From Rotaria sordida (lineage: Eukaryota; Rotifera; Eurotatoria; Philodinida; Philodinidae): a stretch of 64,000 nucleotides of DNA. The first letter of the stretch is position 1, and each line of letters starts with the position of its first letter. Made by a program: the position numbers and the translations under genes. The stretch spans positions 772-64,771 of the forward strand of contig CAJNOL010000052.1 in assembly GCA_905250125.1 (NCBI GenBank). The letters run 5' to 3'. Shown here in pieces: positions 37,141 to 51,357 of this stretch. The notes under the pieces were generated by a model that was given only the letters and a program-made list of their open reading frames with translations, was not told where the DNA came from and did not search any database.

Positions 37141-37869
37141 ATTTAAAAATTTCTTAATGCTGATTATATTTTTTTGTTTGAAAAATGAAATTGTTTTTTT
37201 TTCGATGTTTGTAATCAAGATAGTTATTTTTTTTTTACAAATATTTATTATAGGGTAAAAAAACAAAATAAATTTTCAGGCAGAATGATGACAATAACAA
37301 TGTTAACTTGCACTTTAACGAAAGATAATATACATGAAGAGAACTTTTTTTTGCAAATGTTTATTTATACTTTTTTGTAGCTATTGTTGATTATTAATTC
37401 TTATAAGTCGCAAGAAACCATATTTAGTTGAGTATGAAACTATGACAAAAGTTTGACCAATAAAACTGAAACTAATAGTAGTGATTACTAATTCTGTGTT
37501 CCACAATTGACCAATATTCCACATGAAAACATCGTTGTTTTCTTAGTTGAAGAGAAAAGGTTCCAAACGTTCCTGGTCTTTCATTGATACCAATATCATT
37601 TTTAAGTTTAATTACATTAAGAAGAGAGAAAACGTCTCTCATTTCTTTAATATTTACTATGATACGAATAAGTCGAGATGTTAAAGAGTTTCCAATAGTT
37701 AATGAAACATCATTATTTCAACCTAGAATGTCATAAAAATGATATTCTTGACCAAAAGAGGTGCAGAATCTGCCAGTGAAACGAAAATTTTGTCCTGGTG
37801 CAGGATTCTGCACACACATATCCTCTACTCAGAAAATAAAAAAAAAAGTAGATTTATCTTTTTAATTGA
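37141..37869. other. TRAPPC5 3' flank with gtgcagaatctg inverted motif
   Basis: Holds the TRAPPC5 poly(A) signal (about 37266). At about 37759-37818 ggtgcagaatctgccagtgaa is followed by ggtgcaggattctgcacac, so gtgcagaatc and gattctgcac form an inverted pair. The same gtgcagaatctg..gt.aaa core occurs at about 31110. No gene recognised. Confidence 0.4.
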
Positions 37870-38450
37870 TACATGATGGATCAAGATAAATATGACGATA
37901 AAATGTTAGAAGATTTCTACTTTAGTTTTATCAGACGGGCTGATTTTTCTGTTGGTGATAGAGACCTATTTAGAGCTTTTTTTCTTTTTCGTATGACGAT
38001 AATATAAACAAATACTGTTTTTTTTTAGGTATTATTATTGACTTCACTAAAGAAATATAATGTGTTATCAAGTAAGAAAAATATGTGTGGAGATATTTCA
38101 GTTTTCATCTAAAACAATAACAAAAGCGCATTATATTAATGATATAATATTAATGCATAGAGACAAAACTTTTAGGACTAATATTAATAAAATTTGATTC
38201 GATTTGTTTTTGTTATTGTCTTAGATGAGTACTGAAAATTATTTATAGATCTCGTCACATGTATTTTTCTTCTTTGACAACAGATTACATTTCTTTAATG
38301 AAGTCCATAATAATACTTAAAAGCAGTATTTATTTATATTATCCTTATAGGGAGGAAAAAGCTTTAAATGGATCTTTGTCACCAACAGAAAAAAACAGTC
38401 GATCTGATAGAATCGAAATAGAAATATTCCAAGTTTCTATTTTATATTTA
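37870..38450. mobile_element. Foldback (palindromic) element
   Basis: Left-arm pieces ctgttggtgatagagacc, tttagagctttttt, ggtattattattgacttc and actaaagaaatata reappear on the right as reverse complements: gaagtccataataatact, tttctttaatg, gctttaaatggatc, tttgtcaccaacag. The outer parts (agatttctac..ttttatcagacgg versus ctgatagaatcgaaatagaaat) extend the arms. The centre near 38130-38155 is itself palindromic (ttatattaatgatataatattaatg). Non-coding; boundaries approximate. Confidence 0.62.
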
Positions 38451-41400
38451 TATAGCTTCGGTCTAAATTCGAAGAAAATTAATCTTTCCTACAGATAGTT
38501 TCACTCTGTAATAGAAGAGTTTTGTCATATCATCGAAAAAAACATTCTTTTAAGTGAATTGCTCAATGTGATGTTTCAGTCTCTGTTTTCAGTACAAGAA
38601 TGCGACTTAGTTTTTTTACAGAATAGATTGAATATCAACATACATACACAAAAGTCTTTATAAGACATGTCTATAGATCAGATAAAAATATTCTGAATTT
38701 TCTGTTAGAATTCCTCTCTTTAGCTTATTAGATTTTACTTAAATCACAATAGAACAAAACAAAAATTTCATATTAGCTATAGTTCTTATGAGAAATATAC
38801 ACTTTCCACATGTTTTTAATTATCTTTCTCTAAATTTGATATCCTTTCTTTTTAACTGTATCCATATTCTCAATAGTAAAAATAAACATTATAATGATCT
38901 CAACAATCGTTTTTTTTTCATTGAAAGCTATGTCGCACGTACTTGACAAACAATATATTCGATCTATTTTACTATCAAGTCATAGATTGAAGTTTGACAA
39001 AGAAGATACAAAGTGAATCAAAGAATAATAGTTTCTTTGATTCTTGAAAGATTTTATCAGTATTGAAAATATATATTCAAAAACTTAACGATATAACACA
39101 TAGACACAATCACTAACATAATATTTCATGATATAATTAAGCAAGCATTATTTTTAATACATTAATCAAGATATCTTTTTTTTGCTGCTAAAATTATTAC
39201 TTTAAACAAAAATTAACAAAAAGTAAAATCTAATAGTAGTTGCCAATGCAAAGTTTCTTATGAACAACTTGAACAAAAAAATCTTTTTTGTTTTATTTTA
39301 GCTTTCATATAAAATTATCAATATAATATATATATATATATTCAAGCATTTGTTTTCATATTTATCTTGAAAAGAAATACGTTTAGTACTTCATCATTCA
39401 AGTATACTTATAAATCAATGAAACAATAAATAGTTACCATGCTACTACTATCATTTCAATATTGGATAGTATTTGGTATGTTGAAGTTTGTATAGACTTA
39501 TTCACTTTTGTTTCAATGTCAAGTACCTGTCAAAATTTAGAGCTCATCAGAATAAATGATGAAAAACTTGTAATCTCACTACTAATTCGTTTTCTTTAAC
39601 TTTCTTTAAAATCCAAAAAAAGAAAAAAAATATAACACACATACATTGATCATCAATTGTCACATTGTATTTTAATTCAAAATTCATTGATAATTTATTT
39701 AAAAATTTAATTTACATCTTAAATTGTATTTTTTTTTCTTTTTAATAAAATTTACTTAAGTTAAAATAACATTATTTAATAAGTCATATGGGAATCAAAT
39801 ATTAGTTTATTTTGATGCATATATTCAAGAAAATTTAAGTCAATTTCTGTTCATTTCCGTTTACTTATTGTATGTTATTCATTTATAGATTCTTTCTTTT
39901 GTTGTGTCTCTCATGAGAAAAAACAAAATATTCGTTTCGATTAATCCAAATCAGATTTGTCACATCAAAGGCATCGTAACTCTGTTGACCAGTATTCACG
40001 CGTGCACATGTCGATGCTCATTTGCGTATTTCAACAATTAGTCGAAGTTAAGACAGATAGTCAAACAAAGATAATATTCATCCTAGCCGCACACGCAAAC
40101 CCGACTTTCTCATCATATTATATTGATCGACACCTTTTTCTTATAAAAAGAAAAAATGCCGGCACACACACACACTATCGATAATAGCCAGACAAATATC
40201 TATTTGTGCGGACAACTGGTCAAAATCAAGTGGATTTGTGTTTCGCATGATGTGTGAAAAGAATATTTAAATGAATAAAAAAAAAATATGCATAATCAAT
40301 TGAGTGGACCACATATACCGCTATATACTTTAGTGTGATGTGGGAGAATGCAATGTGTGCATAATCAAATGGCAATAATCATAGGTTCACTTGTTTTGTA
40401 AGCATTTCTGATCTGTCATCTGTGTCCACTATCAATCATCATACTTTTTTTGTTGATCTCAATTACAATGAAAAGATATAAATGCAAAGTGGCTGAGCTC
40501 ACCTTCTCGCTCGTTTGATTGTCTTATGATGAGATCATCAAAACGCGACGACGCATACCGGGCGATAATTTTTCTTGACCACAAACACACACACACACGA
40601 ATACAATAGAAATGCATAAATATGAGAATAGGAGACGACGACTTGCTCGCTTTTCCTTACAGATTACATATATAGATGAATGTGTTTGAACATGATATGG
40701 TTTATCGATGCACGACAAACGGTGAATATAAAGAAAAGAAAGAAAAATTGAAGAAGATCAAAGTATGTATGAATAGATCAGTAGAGGCAAATGCTTACGC
40801 TGCGAGAAAGAGTAAGTGCTAAATTCCATTAATTCAAAGTATGTGTGAAAAACGATCAACACTAAATAAACGATTGAATGATGGACTGAAATGAGAGACA
40901 AAAATGAGATGTTTTTGCTTTTTTTTTTGTCTTAATTAGCTAAAGTCAGTGGGAATGAATGATACTTGATTGTAGTCAAGGATTGTTGAAAAAAAATCAA
41001 TGTTTATGCTTATATATAATGACTAATTTTAATATTATTGTGCATTCATTGGAATTTTCTATTGATCTGGAACATATAGTTCGTACAACTAGAATTTGTG
41101 CATGTGTATGTATGTGGAACAAATGAATACAGAGCATCCTATTAAAAACATGCCGCTTGCCATTGCTTCTTTCTTCTTTTTTTTTTTTAGCACACACATA
41201 TACATATATATATTGAACAAACGAACTATGCTAAACAAAAGATTGATGGGTTGTGGAAATTCTCCAGAGAATACAAACGGCGTCACACGACAACAAGACA
41301 GAAGAAAGAAGTTCTTTTCTTTTTTTTTTATTGCTTTTATAGTTGCTCTTTGTCAAAAAAAAAAAAAGAGAAAGTATAAGAAAATGAAATTGCTCGACTT

Positions 41401-42100
41401 GTTATTGAATGAATAAGCAAAACAAAAAAAGTTATGTTTAATACATCTATCATCATTTCACTAAATGTCATTGAGAAGAAATATAAAATCAAAATTGTAA
41501 AAAAAAAAAAAAATACTTTAAATATGTGTAGTATGGAGTAATCTCTTGTTAAGTATACATGTCAAAAAAAAAAAGAAAAGAATTAATTTCAAACAATATC
41601 ACATAGACACATATTTCATCTTTTGTTTGATTTGATTGATAGCGAAACAGTATTATGAAAGCTCGAGTTAGCTTTTGTATTTAGACCCATCGAATCAATT
41701 CTCATGATAATAGATGAAAATTATATTTTAAGATTTTTTTTTACTCGATGCCTTCTCTTTTCTTATCGGTTTTTTTTTTATGTGTCGTACGTCACATCGT
41801 TGTCTACCAATCAATCTTCGTCTAAATTTTGATTGGATGTGACACATCTTGCTTCTTCTGATAGCAACGTCAATGGTGCTTTCTTCTCTCCACCCCTTTT
41901 CCGTCCAAGTGCCAGTTCATTTCATCATGATTCTAATAGAAACACAAGCGCTCGACTACAAGTGTGAGTCGAAGCGTTAATAATAATCTTTCGTTCACCC
42001 ACCAACCCCGTTTTTTATATGAAAGATCTTCACAGTAGAAGAAAAAAAAAGGCAGAAAAAATGTTCCAGTACGACATCAGAATGAATTGAGCTTACTTCC
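38451..42100. other. Gene-poor 3.6-kb region upstream of MEIS
   Basis: No protein I recognise on either strand; the open frames here are short, low-complexity or repeat-driven. There are (CA)n runs near 40166-40176 and 40582-40598, a (TA)n run near 39326-39341 and homopolymer tracts. From about 39950 the sequence becomes less AT-rich and more mixed. Given the large introns of the adjacent homeobox gene, this is a candidate regulatory landscape for it. Confidence 0.4.
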
Positions 42101-42933
42101 TTTCTCTCTCTCTCTCTCTCATTCTCCATCTTCAGCATGCGACACACACTGGTTGTAGTACTTTTTTTTTTTTTTATCTTGCCCAATCTCGAACCTGCAA
42201 ACGTTTTCTTTTTCTACATGCTTCGTTGTCGACAATACCCGCCAACACTCGTCTTTTTGCTTGTTCTCGCATACACACACACACACACAGACGCACACAT
42301 ATAATCGCCCAAGAGCGCACAAGCAAAAGAAGAAAATCCTTTTTTTTTTTCTTCGCCCAAAGGGAAGAAGAGAAAAAAAAATAAGAAGAGCGAGAAAGAG
42401 CAACTCGGTTGCTGACTGGTCGAGAGTAACCGTTCACATTAAGAGTAATTACAAGTGTTCGCTCGTTTCGTCCTTAGTTTTCTCTCTTTCTGTGAGCAAC
42501 AGCCTCTGTTTTTCTTTTCTTTCTCTCTCTCTCTCTCGATTTTTTTTCTCTTGTGCATAGAGAAAAGAGAGAAAGTGCGAAAAGGTGAGACGTTTGTGCT
42601 TGCGGATAAAGATTGACATCCAGAAATCTATCAAATCATACACATCGATCACGTCACATATTCCTATTAAATTCGACAGATATAAAGCGTATCCATTACA
42701 CGCTACGACTCGACAACCAAGACATAAATAGACACGAGACAAGACAAGTATTTATAGACAGATACAGAGCAAGAGAGAGAGAGGGAAAAGAAGAAGAAAA
42801 AAAGAAGAAAACAACTGCGCTGTCTTATTTCATGAATGATGATCTTCATCCATCCATCTATCTCTAGCCGTCTTCGACTAACCGACAAGTAAATTAGTCA
42901 TGTCGTCTTGAACACGTCGATTTCGATAGATCA
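42101..42933 (+). promoter_or_regulatory. Pyrimidine/purine-rich promoter and 5' UTR region of MEIS
   Basis: Contains (TC)n at about 42103-42120, (AC)n at about 42271-42290, (TC)n at about 42521-42538 and (GA)n at about 42771-42784, with locally higher GC than the surroundings. The MEIS ATG follows at 42934. Several overlapping ORFs in all frames are simple-sequence artefacts. Inference: long 5' UTR and/or core promoter of a developmental regulator. Confidence 0.45.
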
Positions 42934-43905
42934 ATGGCTGCTCAGAGGGTAATTTGTGTGATGTCAATTTTGACATTGAATTGATGATCAGATTTATTTA
43001 TTTATTTATTTTTGATATATATATATATATTTAGTTACTCACAGATACAAATGGACCATATTATGGAAATGGTAGTGGAAATTTTTCGACGACAAACGGT
43101 CCCGATGGTAATAGCAATATTTATTCTTCAACATTTAGTAATGAAACTTCTCCATCACCATCACAAGCTCCTCATCATTTACAAAGTCTTCTTGGACCTG
43201 TCAATGAATCTCCATCAATTGCCAATCATGCGAACAGTATTAATGTCGATAATCAGCTCAAACAACAGAAAGATATGATATACAGGTAGATAAAAACATA
43301 AAAAATAAAAAGAGAAAGAAAAAGAAAAAGAAGAAGGGAAAAAACATCAATACAAAAATAAATTTTTCTTTATTTATCTCTGATCTCCTTCAAAAAAAAA
43401 CAGCAAGAAGAGCAAGAGAAAGCAAAATAAATTTTTTTTTTTTTTTTATTCGTTTCTTGACAATTAATCTATGTTATTTTCATATGCATATGTACCGATA
43501 TCATATCATTATTATTATTATTATTTTTTTTTGAAAGAATAATTTAGAATATATACAATGAAGATGTCTTTTTTTTTCCTATCTTTATAATACATATTTC
43601 AATCAATAAAATTAAACAGAAAGGTTTGTAGATCGATTGATATTATCGACAAAGAGAAAGATTACGTTTTATTTTTGGTTGTCACTTTTTTGTATTGTTA
43701 ATCGTAAAAGATGAACAGCTTTTTGTTTCGTCTGTTCACTGATGATAATGATGAGAAAGTCACTGGGGCGAATCACCTTCGAGCAAACGTACATTATACA
43801 TTTTGTTTCAATGCGGTCTCTCTTTCCATACATATACATACACAACTGTAATTTCGAAACCGATCATTATCTTCACGCTTCGTGTGTTTTTGCTCTTGTG
43901 CTCTG

Positions 43906-43944
<39 letters not shown>

Positions 43945-46274
43945 GTTATATTCATTGACGAAAGTATATTGATAGTAAGATATTGGCATATACTTTGCTT
44001 TTTAAAGACGATTCATTGTAAAAAAAAAAAAACCATAACAAATTGAGATCATAAGCAAATAAAAAGAAAAATCTAGATGTATATCTGAATTAAGAAAGCA
44101 TGTAGACACACGCTTCGTAGATTTATTTCTTTGTTAATCACTGTGTTCGCTTCGGCTGGTCTATCTTTCTAATCACTCGGTTGGTTGCTATCTTTTCAAT
44201 GATGATGATGTTGTTGTTGTTGTTTGACTAGTGATGATGGTGAATGGCCTTTGTATGTGCGTTAGTGCATACCACTGACTAACTAATAATCATCCGATAG
44301 ACACAAAACGAGTATGGAAAGAAGAAGAAAAAAAACAAATGTAATCATACAATAGAGATCTTTTTTGCTGTCTATTTTCTAATGTTATCGTTTCATTGGG
44401 TATTCTTTCTTTTTTTTTCTTCTTCTTCTCTTCGACAGTTACACTGTGTATATGTATGCGTTGGCTTGCATTTTTTTTCCATGAGTTCTATGACAGTGAT
44501 TGATGGTCATTACGCCTGCTGCTCCTTTATCGGTTGCTGAAATCGTTGCAAAGTACTTATTACGATTATGACCTCATAGACATCAGTTTTTATTGGTTGT
44601 TGTTTTTTTTCTTTTTGCTACGATTATTATTAACACTCAAATGTAAATCGATATGACCGTAATTGAAATACGAAGGTATCAAAAAAGAAAAACATCTTGC
44701 TCTTTAATTTTCGAATATGAAAATTGCCTTGAAGCAAAAGAAAAAAAACAAAAAAATAAAAGAAACCGGAGAGATCGATCAATCGATTTCTTGATGTTTG
44801 ATCGTGATTATAGTTCATCGATGAAGAAAGAAGAAGATAACATAACACTATTATTTTTTATTATTTTCTTATTTTAGCCATCCATTATTTCCATTATTGG
44901 CATTAATCTTTGAAAAATGTGAATTAGCAACTTGTACACCAAGAGATCCAGGTGGACCTGGAGATGTTTGTTCTTCAGAATCATTTAATGATGACGTTGG
45001 AGAATTTACTAAACAGGTAAAAAGAAAAATATATATATATATATATGTACATGTCTTATCATCATCAATATTGTATTCGAGTTAAAGAGGAAAAAAAATC
45101 CTGAGACAGAGGGTTAACATAAAGTGCATACACAGTTTGCAATATCGAGCTACTGTATGTGTTATCACAAGATGTACGTCTGATAAGCCACTTGAACAAG
45201 AAAATAAATGAAAAGTATATGTTGACTACTGGTGAAAAGTCAATAATAGATCATATATAAATATATATGTATATATATATGTATACATATGTACACAAGT
45301 TGACGATTATGACCTCCTCACTCCTGTCAGATTGATACTTGAATGAACAAACTATGATAAGATCTTTTAAAAGAATAAGAAAAAGAAAAATGTGAATATA
45401 CATTCACGTCATATTCTTTGCAGATGTTGCCAATTGGATTTTCTTTTCATTCTTAAAGATTTATCTTCAATGGTTAAAAAAAAAAAAAGAAAAATGTCAT
45501 GCTGAGGTCAAACAATATTGTTCAATGTATTCAAGTGACATATAGAGTAGAGAGGTGTGCTTGTAATCGAGGTAATAGCACTTATGTCAAATGAATATTT
45601 CATTAGTTGATTTGATGAAATGAAAATAAGATTACACCTCTCAAAGACATTCTTTGTCTATAAAGATGCCTTGTTACTAATGGTTGTTAAAGCACGTGCT
45701 GTTTTGTTGATCTGATCTTATTTAAGATAAAGAAATACTCACATCATCCCAAAAGCAAATCAGATCATCATCATCTTATCAAAGATGAAGAAAAAAAAAA
45801 AGAAAAGGCATAGAACAAGTTAGCTTTTGTCTTGTTCAATGGTGTAAATGGGAGAAGAAGCTTGAGGGTATCATTAAAATGTCATTAGCTTTTCATGGTG
45901 AAGAAGACACAAGAGAAGATGATGATGAGAGGTCAGCAAAACTCATCATCCTATATATGCGTGTAAATCTAAGATGCAGATTTTTCTTTTTTTGTTTTGT
46001 GTGCAATGCTCATGATTATGTTTCCGGAAATTCTTTGTTTCAGAAGCACCTGCTATTTCTTTTTCTTTTTTTGTTGTTGTTGATGATCGATCGAAGTTAA
46101 AAATAGAAATAAAGGAAATATGTCTAACGCTCAATAAATTTCAATAGATTTCCGTTATTATGCTTTTTTCTTTTCTTCTTTTCTAGCTTCAAAAAGATCC
46201 ACATTATATAACAGCCAATCCTGAATTAGACAATGTGGTATGTTTTGTTAAAATTTTTTCTACATTTAAAATTA

Positions 46275-46305
<31 letters not shown>

Positions 46306-49300
46306 TAGATGATTCAAGCAATACAAGTATTACGATTTCATCTGCTCGAATTAGAAAAAGTATTGTATCTTATATATAGTTCATAGATAGGGAGTGAAAG
46401 ATGAATATATACACATTCATTCACTAGAGAGCCAGTCCGAAATAATAATTATAATCTGGTTTTTTTTTGCTGTCGACACTTGTCGAGAAAGAAGATTTAT
46501 CTTAATCAACATCTATGTCTGATGTTTCTTCTCTCATTTTCTAAGAAACATCTTTATTTTCTTTTTTTTTTGTCTACTCGTTGACCGATTTATCAGACAA
46601 AATACGAGATAGGACATATTCTTCACCTAGTAATATCAATCAAAAGAAAATTAACAAGAAGTCAAGTACAATATCATTAACAATCATCATCTATTTTTAT
46701 TTTAGGTTCATGAATTATGCGATAATTTTACTCATCGTTATATAACATGTTTAAAAGGAAAATTACCAATGGATTTAGTTATCGATGAACGTGATTCAAA
46801 TGTATCATCATCAAAATCAGGTGATGAAGATGATCAAGATGATGATCAAGCAAGTCCACAACCACCACCACCACCACCAACAAGTTCATCACGTTCATCA
46901 TCTTATAATCAACATAGTCCAGATGGTTCAACAACACCATCAACATATAATCTTGCTGCTCATCAACCAAAATCTGTAAGTATATTTTAAGACATCAATC
47001 TTTTAAACATTATCCGATATTATGAATCATATATACAAACACCTGTTTTATATAAATATCAATTTATTCTATTATAATAATTAAATGAACATATGTAAAC
47101 AAACGTTTGTGCTATTTTTTGGTCTTTCGTATAAAAAAAAGAAAAGAAAAGATGAAAATGAATAAATGATATGCATTCAACTGTATACATATTTTATTTC
47201 TCATTGAAAAGTCATCATAGAAAAAAAAATTTTTTTTTTTGTTTTGTTTTATTTATATTTAGCTTCGATCATCATCATCGTCACATTGTTCATCGATGGC
47301 AACAACTTCACAATTGACACCTCTTGTTTCACCTCATCATCTTGGCCATCCATCTCATCATCATCATCACCATCATCTTCTTCAACCACCACCACCTCCA
47401 CCAACACATTTTCAACAACAATTACCTCCACCAACACATCCATCTTATACAAATCATCTTGTTGGTCATCATCCATCACTTTTAAATCATTTATCTCAAC
47501 AACAACAACAACAACAACAACATTTTCATCAACAACAAAATAATCTTTTACAAAATCATCATTCAATACATAATGATGATACCCAATCGACACATTCTTC
47601 GTCAGATACAAATACTCCAAATACACATCAAACTACAATGACTAATATGGGAAATGCCAATAATGGTTATCATGTTTTACATGATAACAACAGTGAAACG
47701 GGTATGTTTTTTCAATTAGATTTTTTTTCTCTCCTTCTTCTTCTTCTCATCTCTCTATTTCATTCTACATACATACAAAAAGCTAATCACTGATAGACAT
47801 TTGCAAGACTAAAAATAGTCATAGACATTTCATTATTATTATTAATATTGTCTGCATTATACACACGCAAGGGAACAGCTAGTCTCAAAATTATCCATTC
47901 AGTTCCATTTTCTATAAATAATTGCGAATAAAAACATTACCAATCTGTCCGCATGTTCATTTTAGTTCCCAAACGAATTCAATTGACTGATGATGATCAC
48001 ATGTCTTTTTATTTATATATATATATATATATACATATATCATTTCAGCCAACAATAAAAAATAGAAAATTAATTTAAATTTTGAAAAGAATAAAAAAAG
48101 AAACACAACAACAGTTGTTCGTCTTCGTCTTCTTGTTTTTCACTTTTACTACTCTCATCTCATCTTACATTTCGTATATATTAATTTAATACATCTGTGT
48201 GTATGTCTGCTAGACTGAAAATTAAAATCATCTCTGATTTCACACTCTATTTAAAAAAAAAAAGAAGAAAAGACAAACGTTTAAATATCATTCAGTTTTA
48301 TTTTTTTTCTATATGCTAATCATACTCAAATGCTCATTTTGTTTCTCTCTCTCTCTCTCGCTCGCTCGCTCTTGTCGATTTAAACCTAATGCTATTTCAC
48401 AAATCGACTGTCAAGACGCATTACTGCGTCCGACTCGTAGTACTCTATATATGTATATGTGTCCTGTCAATCAATCATAATTGGTTATAAGAAAGAATGA
48501 AAAGAAAAAGATGAATACTCTTTAAGTACATTAGGTTTCACCTTTCGTTATGCCTTAAAGCGATTAAATTTATCTTTGGTGTTTTTTTTTTAAAAAGGTG
48601 ACAATTTTGATAACAGTGTTGGTTCAGGCGGTGACAATACAGGTGGAGAAGATGATCTTGATGATAATTCAAAAAAACGTCAAAAAAAACGTGGTATTTT
48701 TCCAAAAGTAGCAACAAATATTATGCGTGCATGGTTATTTCAACATTTAACTGTAAGTTTTATATTCAAAAAAAAAAAAATAGAAATATCGAAAAATTAT
48801 TTATTAATTTCTAGCATCCATATCCGTCCGAAGAACAAAAGAAACAATTAGCTCAAGATACTGGCTTAACAATTTTACAAGGTAAAAATTAATTTTTTAA
48901 ATAATAATTTTTCTTTTATTTATAATTTTCTTTTTCTTTTCTTTTTTTTAGTTAACAATTGGTAAGTTAATTATTTATTTTATATGTCAATTTTTAATGC
49001 ATATTAAAAGAAATTTTCCTATTGGTTAAAATTTCTATTTCATTTTCACCAATTGAAAGTTAAATCGTGAGCGAAAAAGGAAAATACCTGAAATATATAT
49101 TACATAAATGATTGAATATATATGTTTACTCTTAATTTGAGACTTGTTACTATTTGCCGGCTAGCCTCCTTTGTTTCTTTCCCTTTCGTCAGTTTGTTAT
49201 TGCTACATGCCGACAATAATGATAATCAAGCTTTTCTTTTTCTCTTATTATATACACAATATATCTGTCCAACGCGAATAATCAATATAAAGCAATCGCA

Positions 49301-51324
49301 TACGCTCAATTAGTAAAGTAAACAATTCGTTCACTGATACTGTTTCGTTAGTGTAACAACCATAACAACGTTAATATAGCGTGCAAATAGAAAATTAAGA
49401 AGATAGATCTTCAAGCGTTATGTACATTCTCACATATTAAGCAATTGAACTGTCAAAAAAAAAGGACATTTTCGTGATAAAATGCGATTAGAATATATAG
49501 CGGTTCGATTTTGTCGCCTAGATGTGTTTGATGCTACATAAATATATAAGCCAGCTGACGATACGCTTGTAGCGCGGCAAACATTATCGTGATGATTATC
49601 ATTATATGCTGTATGCACGCGACTTTTTCATCATCATGTAGAAATTAAAAAAAAAGAAAAAAAGAAAAAAAGAAAAAATGAGAACAAGGATCAAATAAAA
49701 TAACATATAGACTATTGCGCTAATATTGATGTTGATGATGATAATGCGTGCAACAGCCGTTCAATATAACTAAATGATGATAGGTCACGTTTGTTTCTTT
49801 TTTTTTTTAGATCTTTTCCTATTGATATAGAGTTTATGTGAAAGATTCGAGAAAAACATCTGGCCGGATGTTGTTGACAACGATCGGTCGTCGCCATCAT
49901 TAAAATCACATTAGTAGGAACGAGGAGGAGAATCTAAACTATTATTTTAGCTAGTCTTGTTTGTATATACATATCCCTAAAGGTTAAAATCGTTACCGTA
50001 TCTCTTATGTACAAGATGGACATCATTTATCATTTTTTTTTCTCCATTCTTTCTTTCGATTACTTCGTCTTTTGAGGTCTCCTACTGCTCATATGATAGA
50101 TATATCTATATATTGTAAACAAATCTGTTTATCTTCTCTTGTTGACAGGTTTTTCGAGGTCATATATACAAAAGAACTTGTGCTTATAGACACAAAAAAA
50201 AAAAAAAAAACTCTTATCATTAAAAAAGGTCAAATCAACATGACTGATCTAATTTATTATCTATATGTTTGATATTAAATTTTGTCTATAAAATTTTCTG
50301 ATAAAAAAACTTTCGAATTATTTTTATTGGAAATAACTAAAAATTTAGAATATTGATTTTTATCATACAGTAAAACAAAAAAAAGAAAAATTCGTAAATG
50401 TATCGGAAAAACATCAGAAGAAAGAAATATATACCACACAGATGATAATTAACCTCTACAATATCTGTTGGTGGCCATTGTAGTAAAATAAACATGTTCA
50501 ATTGACTTAAAAGAAAATGCGCATATATATATATATATGTTATTTCTAATAAGCTACTTTTATCCTTCAAGCAAAAATGAATCTCATGCTGTCTTGATTT
50601 TTAATGTATATATCTATATAGGTTTATCAATGCCAGACGTCGTATTGTACAACCAATGATTGACCAATCAAATCGTGCTGGTAAGTTAACACTAAATAAT
50701 GGTAAAGATCTTGATGAACAAAATTTCATGTATGTACATCGGCATAAACATTCGAAACAAACTCGAGAATTACTACAGAATTCAAAAAATTTATATCATC
50801 GTCGAACAAATTCTATTAAGTCACCAGGAAAAACATCATCAGCATCAGCATCACCAGTTATTTCTCAACGATTACCCCTTTCATATATAACGAAAGGCAA
50901 GAGTGTCTAATGCTACAGCAATTGAATTTCTAATATTATTTTCTATCTAATGCTTTCTTCTGTATTTATTTATTGACTACATCATATGAGAAATACAAAA
51001 ACAAAATTAATATTTTTTTTTTGTTCTTTTCTTTTTCCAGCCCATAATCAAAAAGGTAGATTTTCTTTCAACTTCTGCATCATTATATTTATATGTGTGT
51101 GTGTATATATCTATATGCATATTGCTCATTTCTTTCTACTGCTTTTCTTTTTTTATATTATAACTATAATTCATTTTGCCGTTTGTATGGCAGATGAATA
51201 CACACATTCTATTCTTTCTGCTTGGCAATTGTTACTATTCCCGCCCTAGATTTCAATCGATAGAAATCTCATATGACATTTCAATAGTTGAAACTAGATT
51301 GATTTTCTTTGTGATTATCAAGAA

Positions 51325-51357
<33 letters not shown>

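Noticed and set aside
40524..42560. Cluster of short ORFs on both strands upstream of MEIS
   Set aside because: They depend on (CA)n, (GA)n and poly-A/T tracts and overlap in all frames; more likely promoter or 5' UTR sequence.
47249..47626. 125-codon minus-strand ORF rich in Asp/Val
   Set aside because: Antisense shadow of the His/Pro/Gln-rich MEIS exon.
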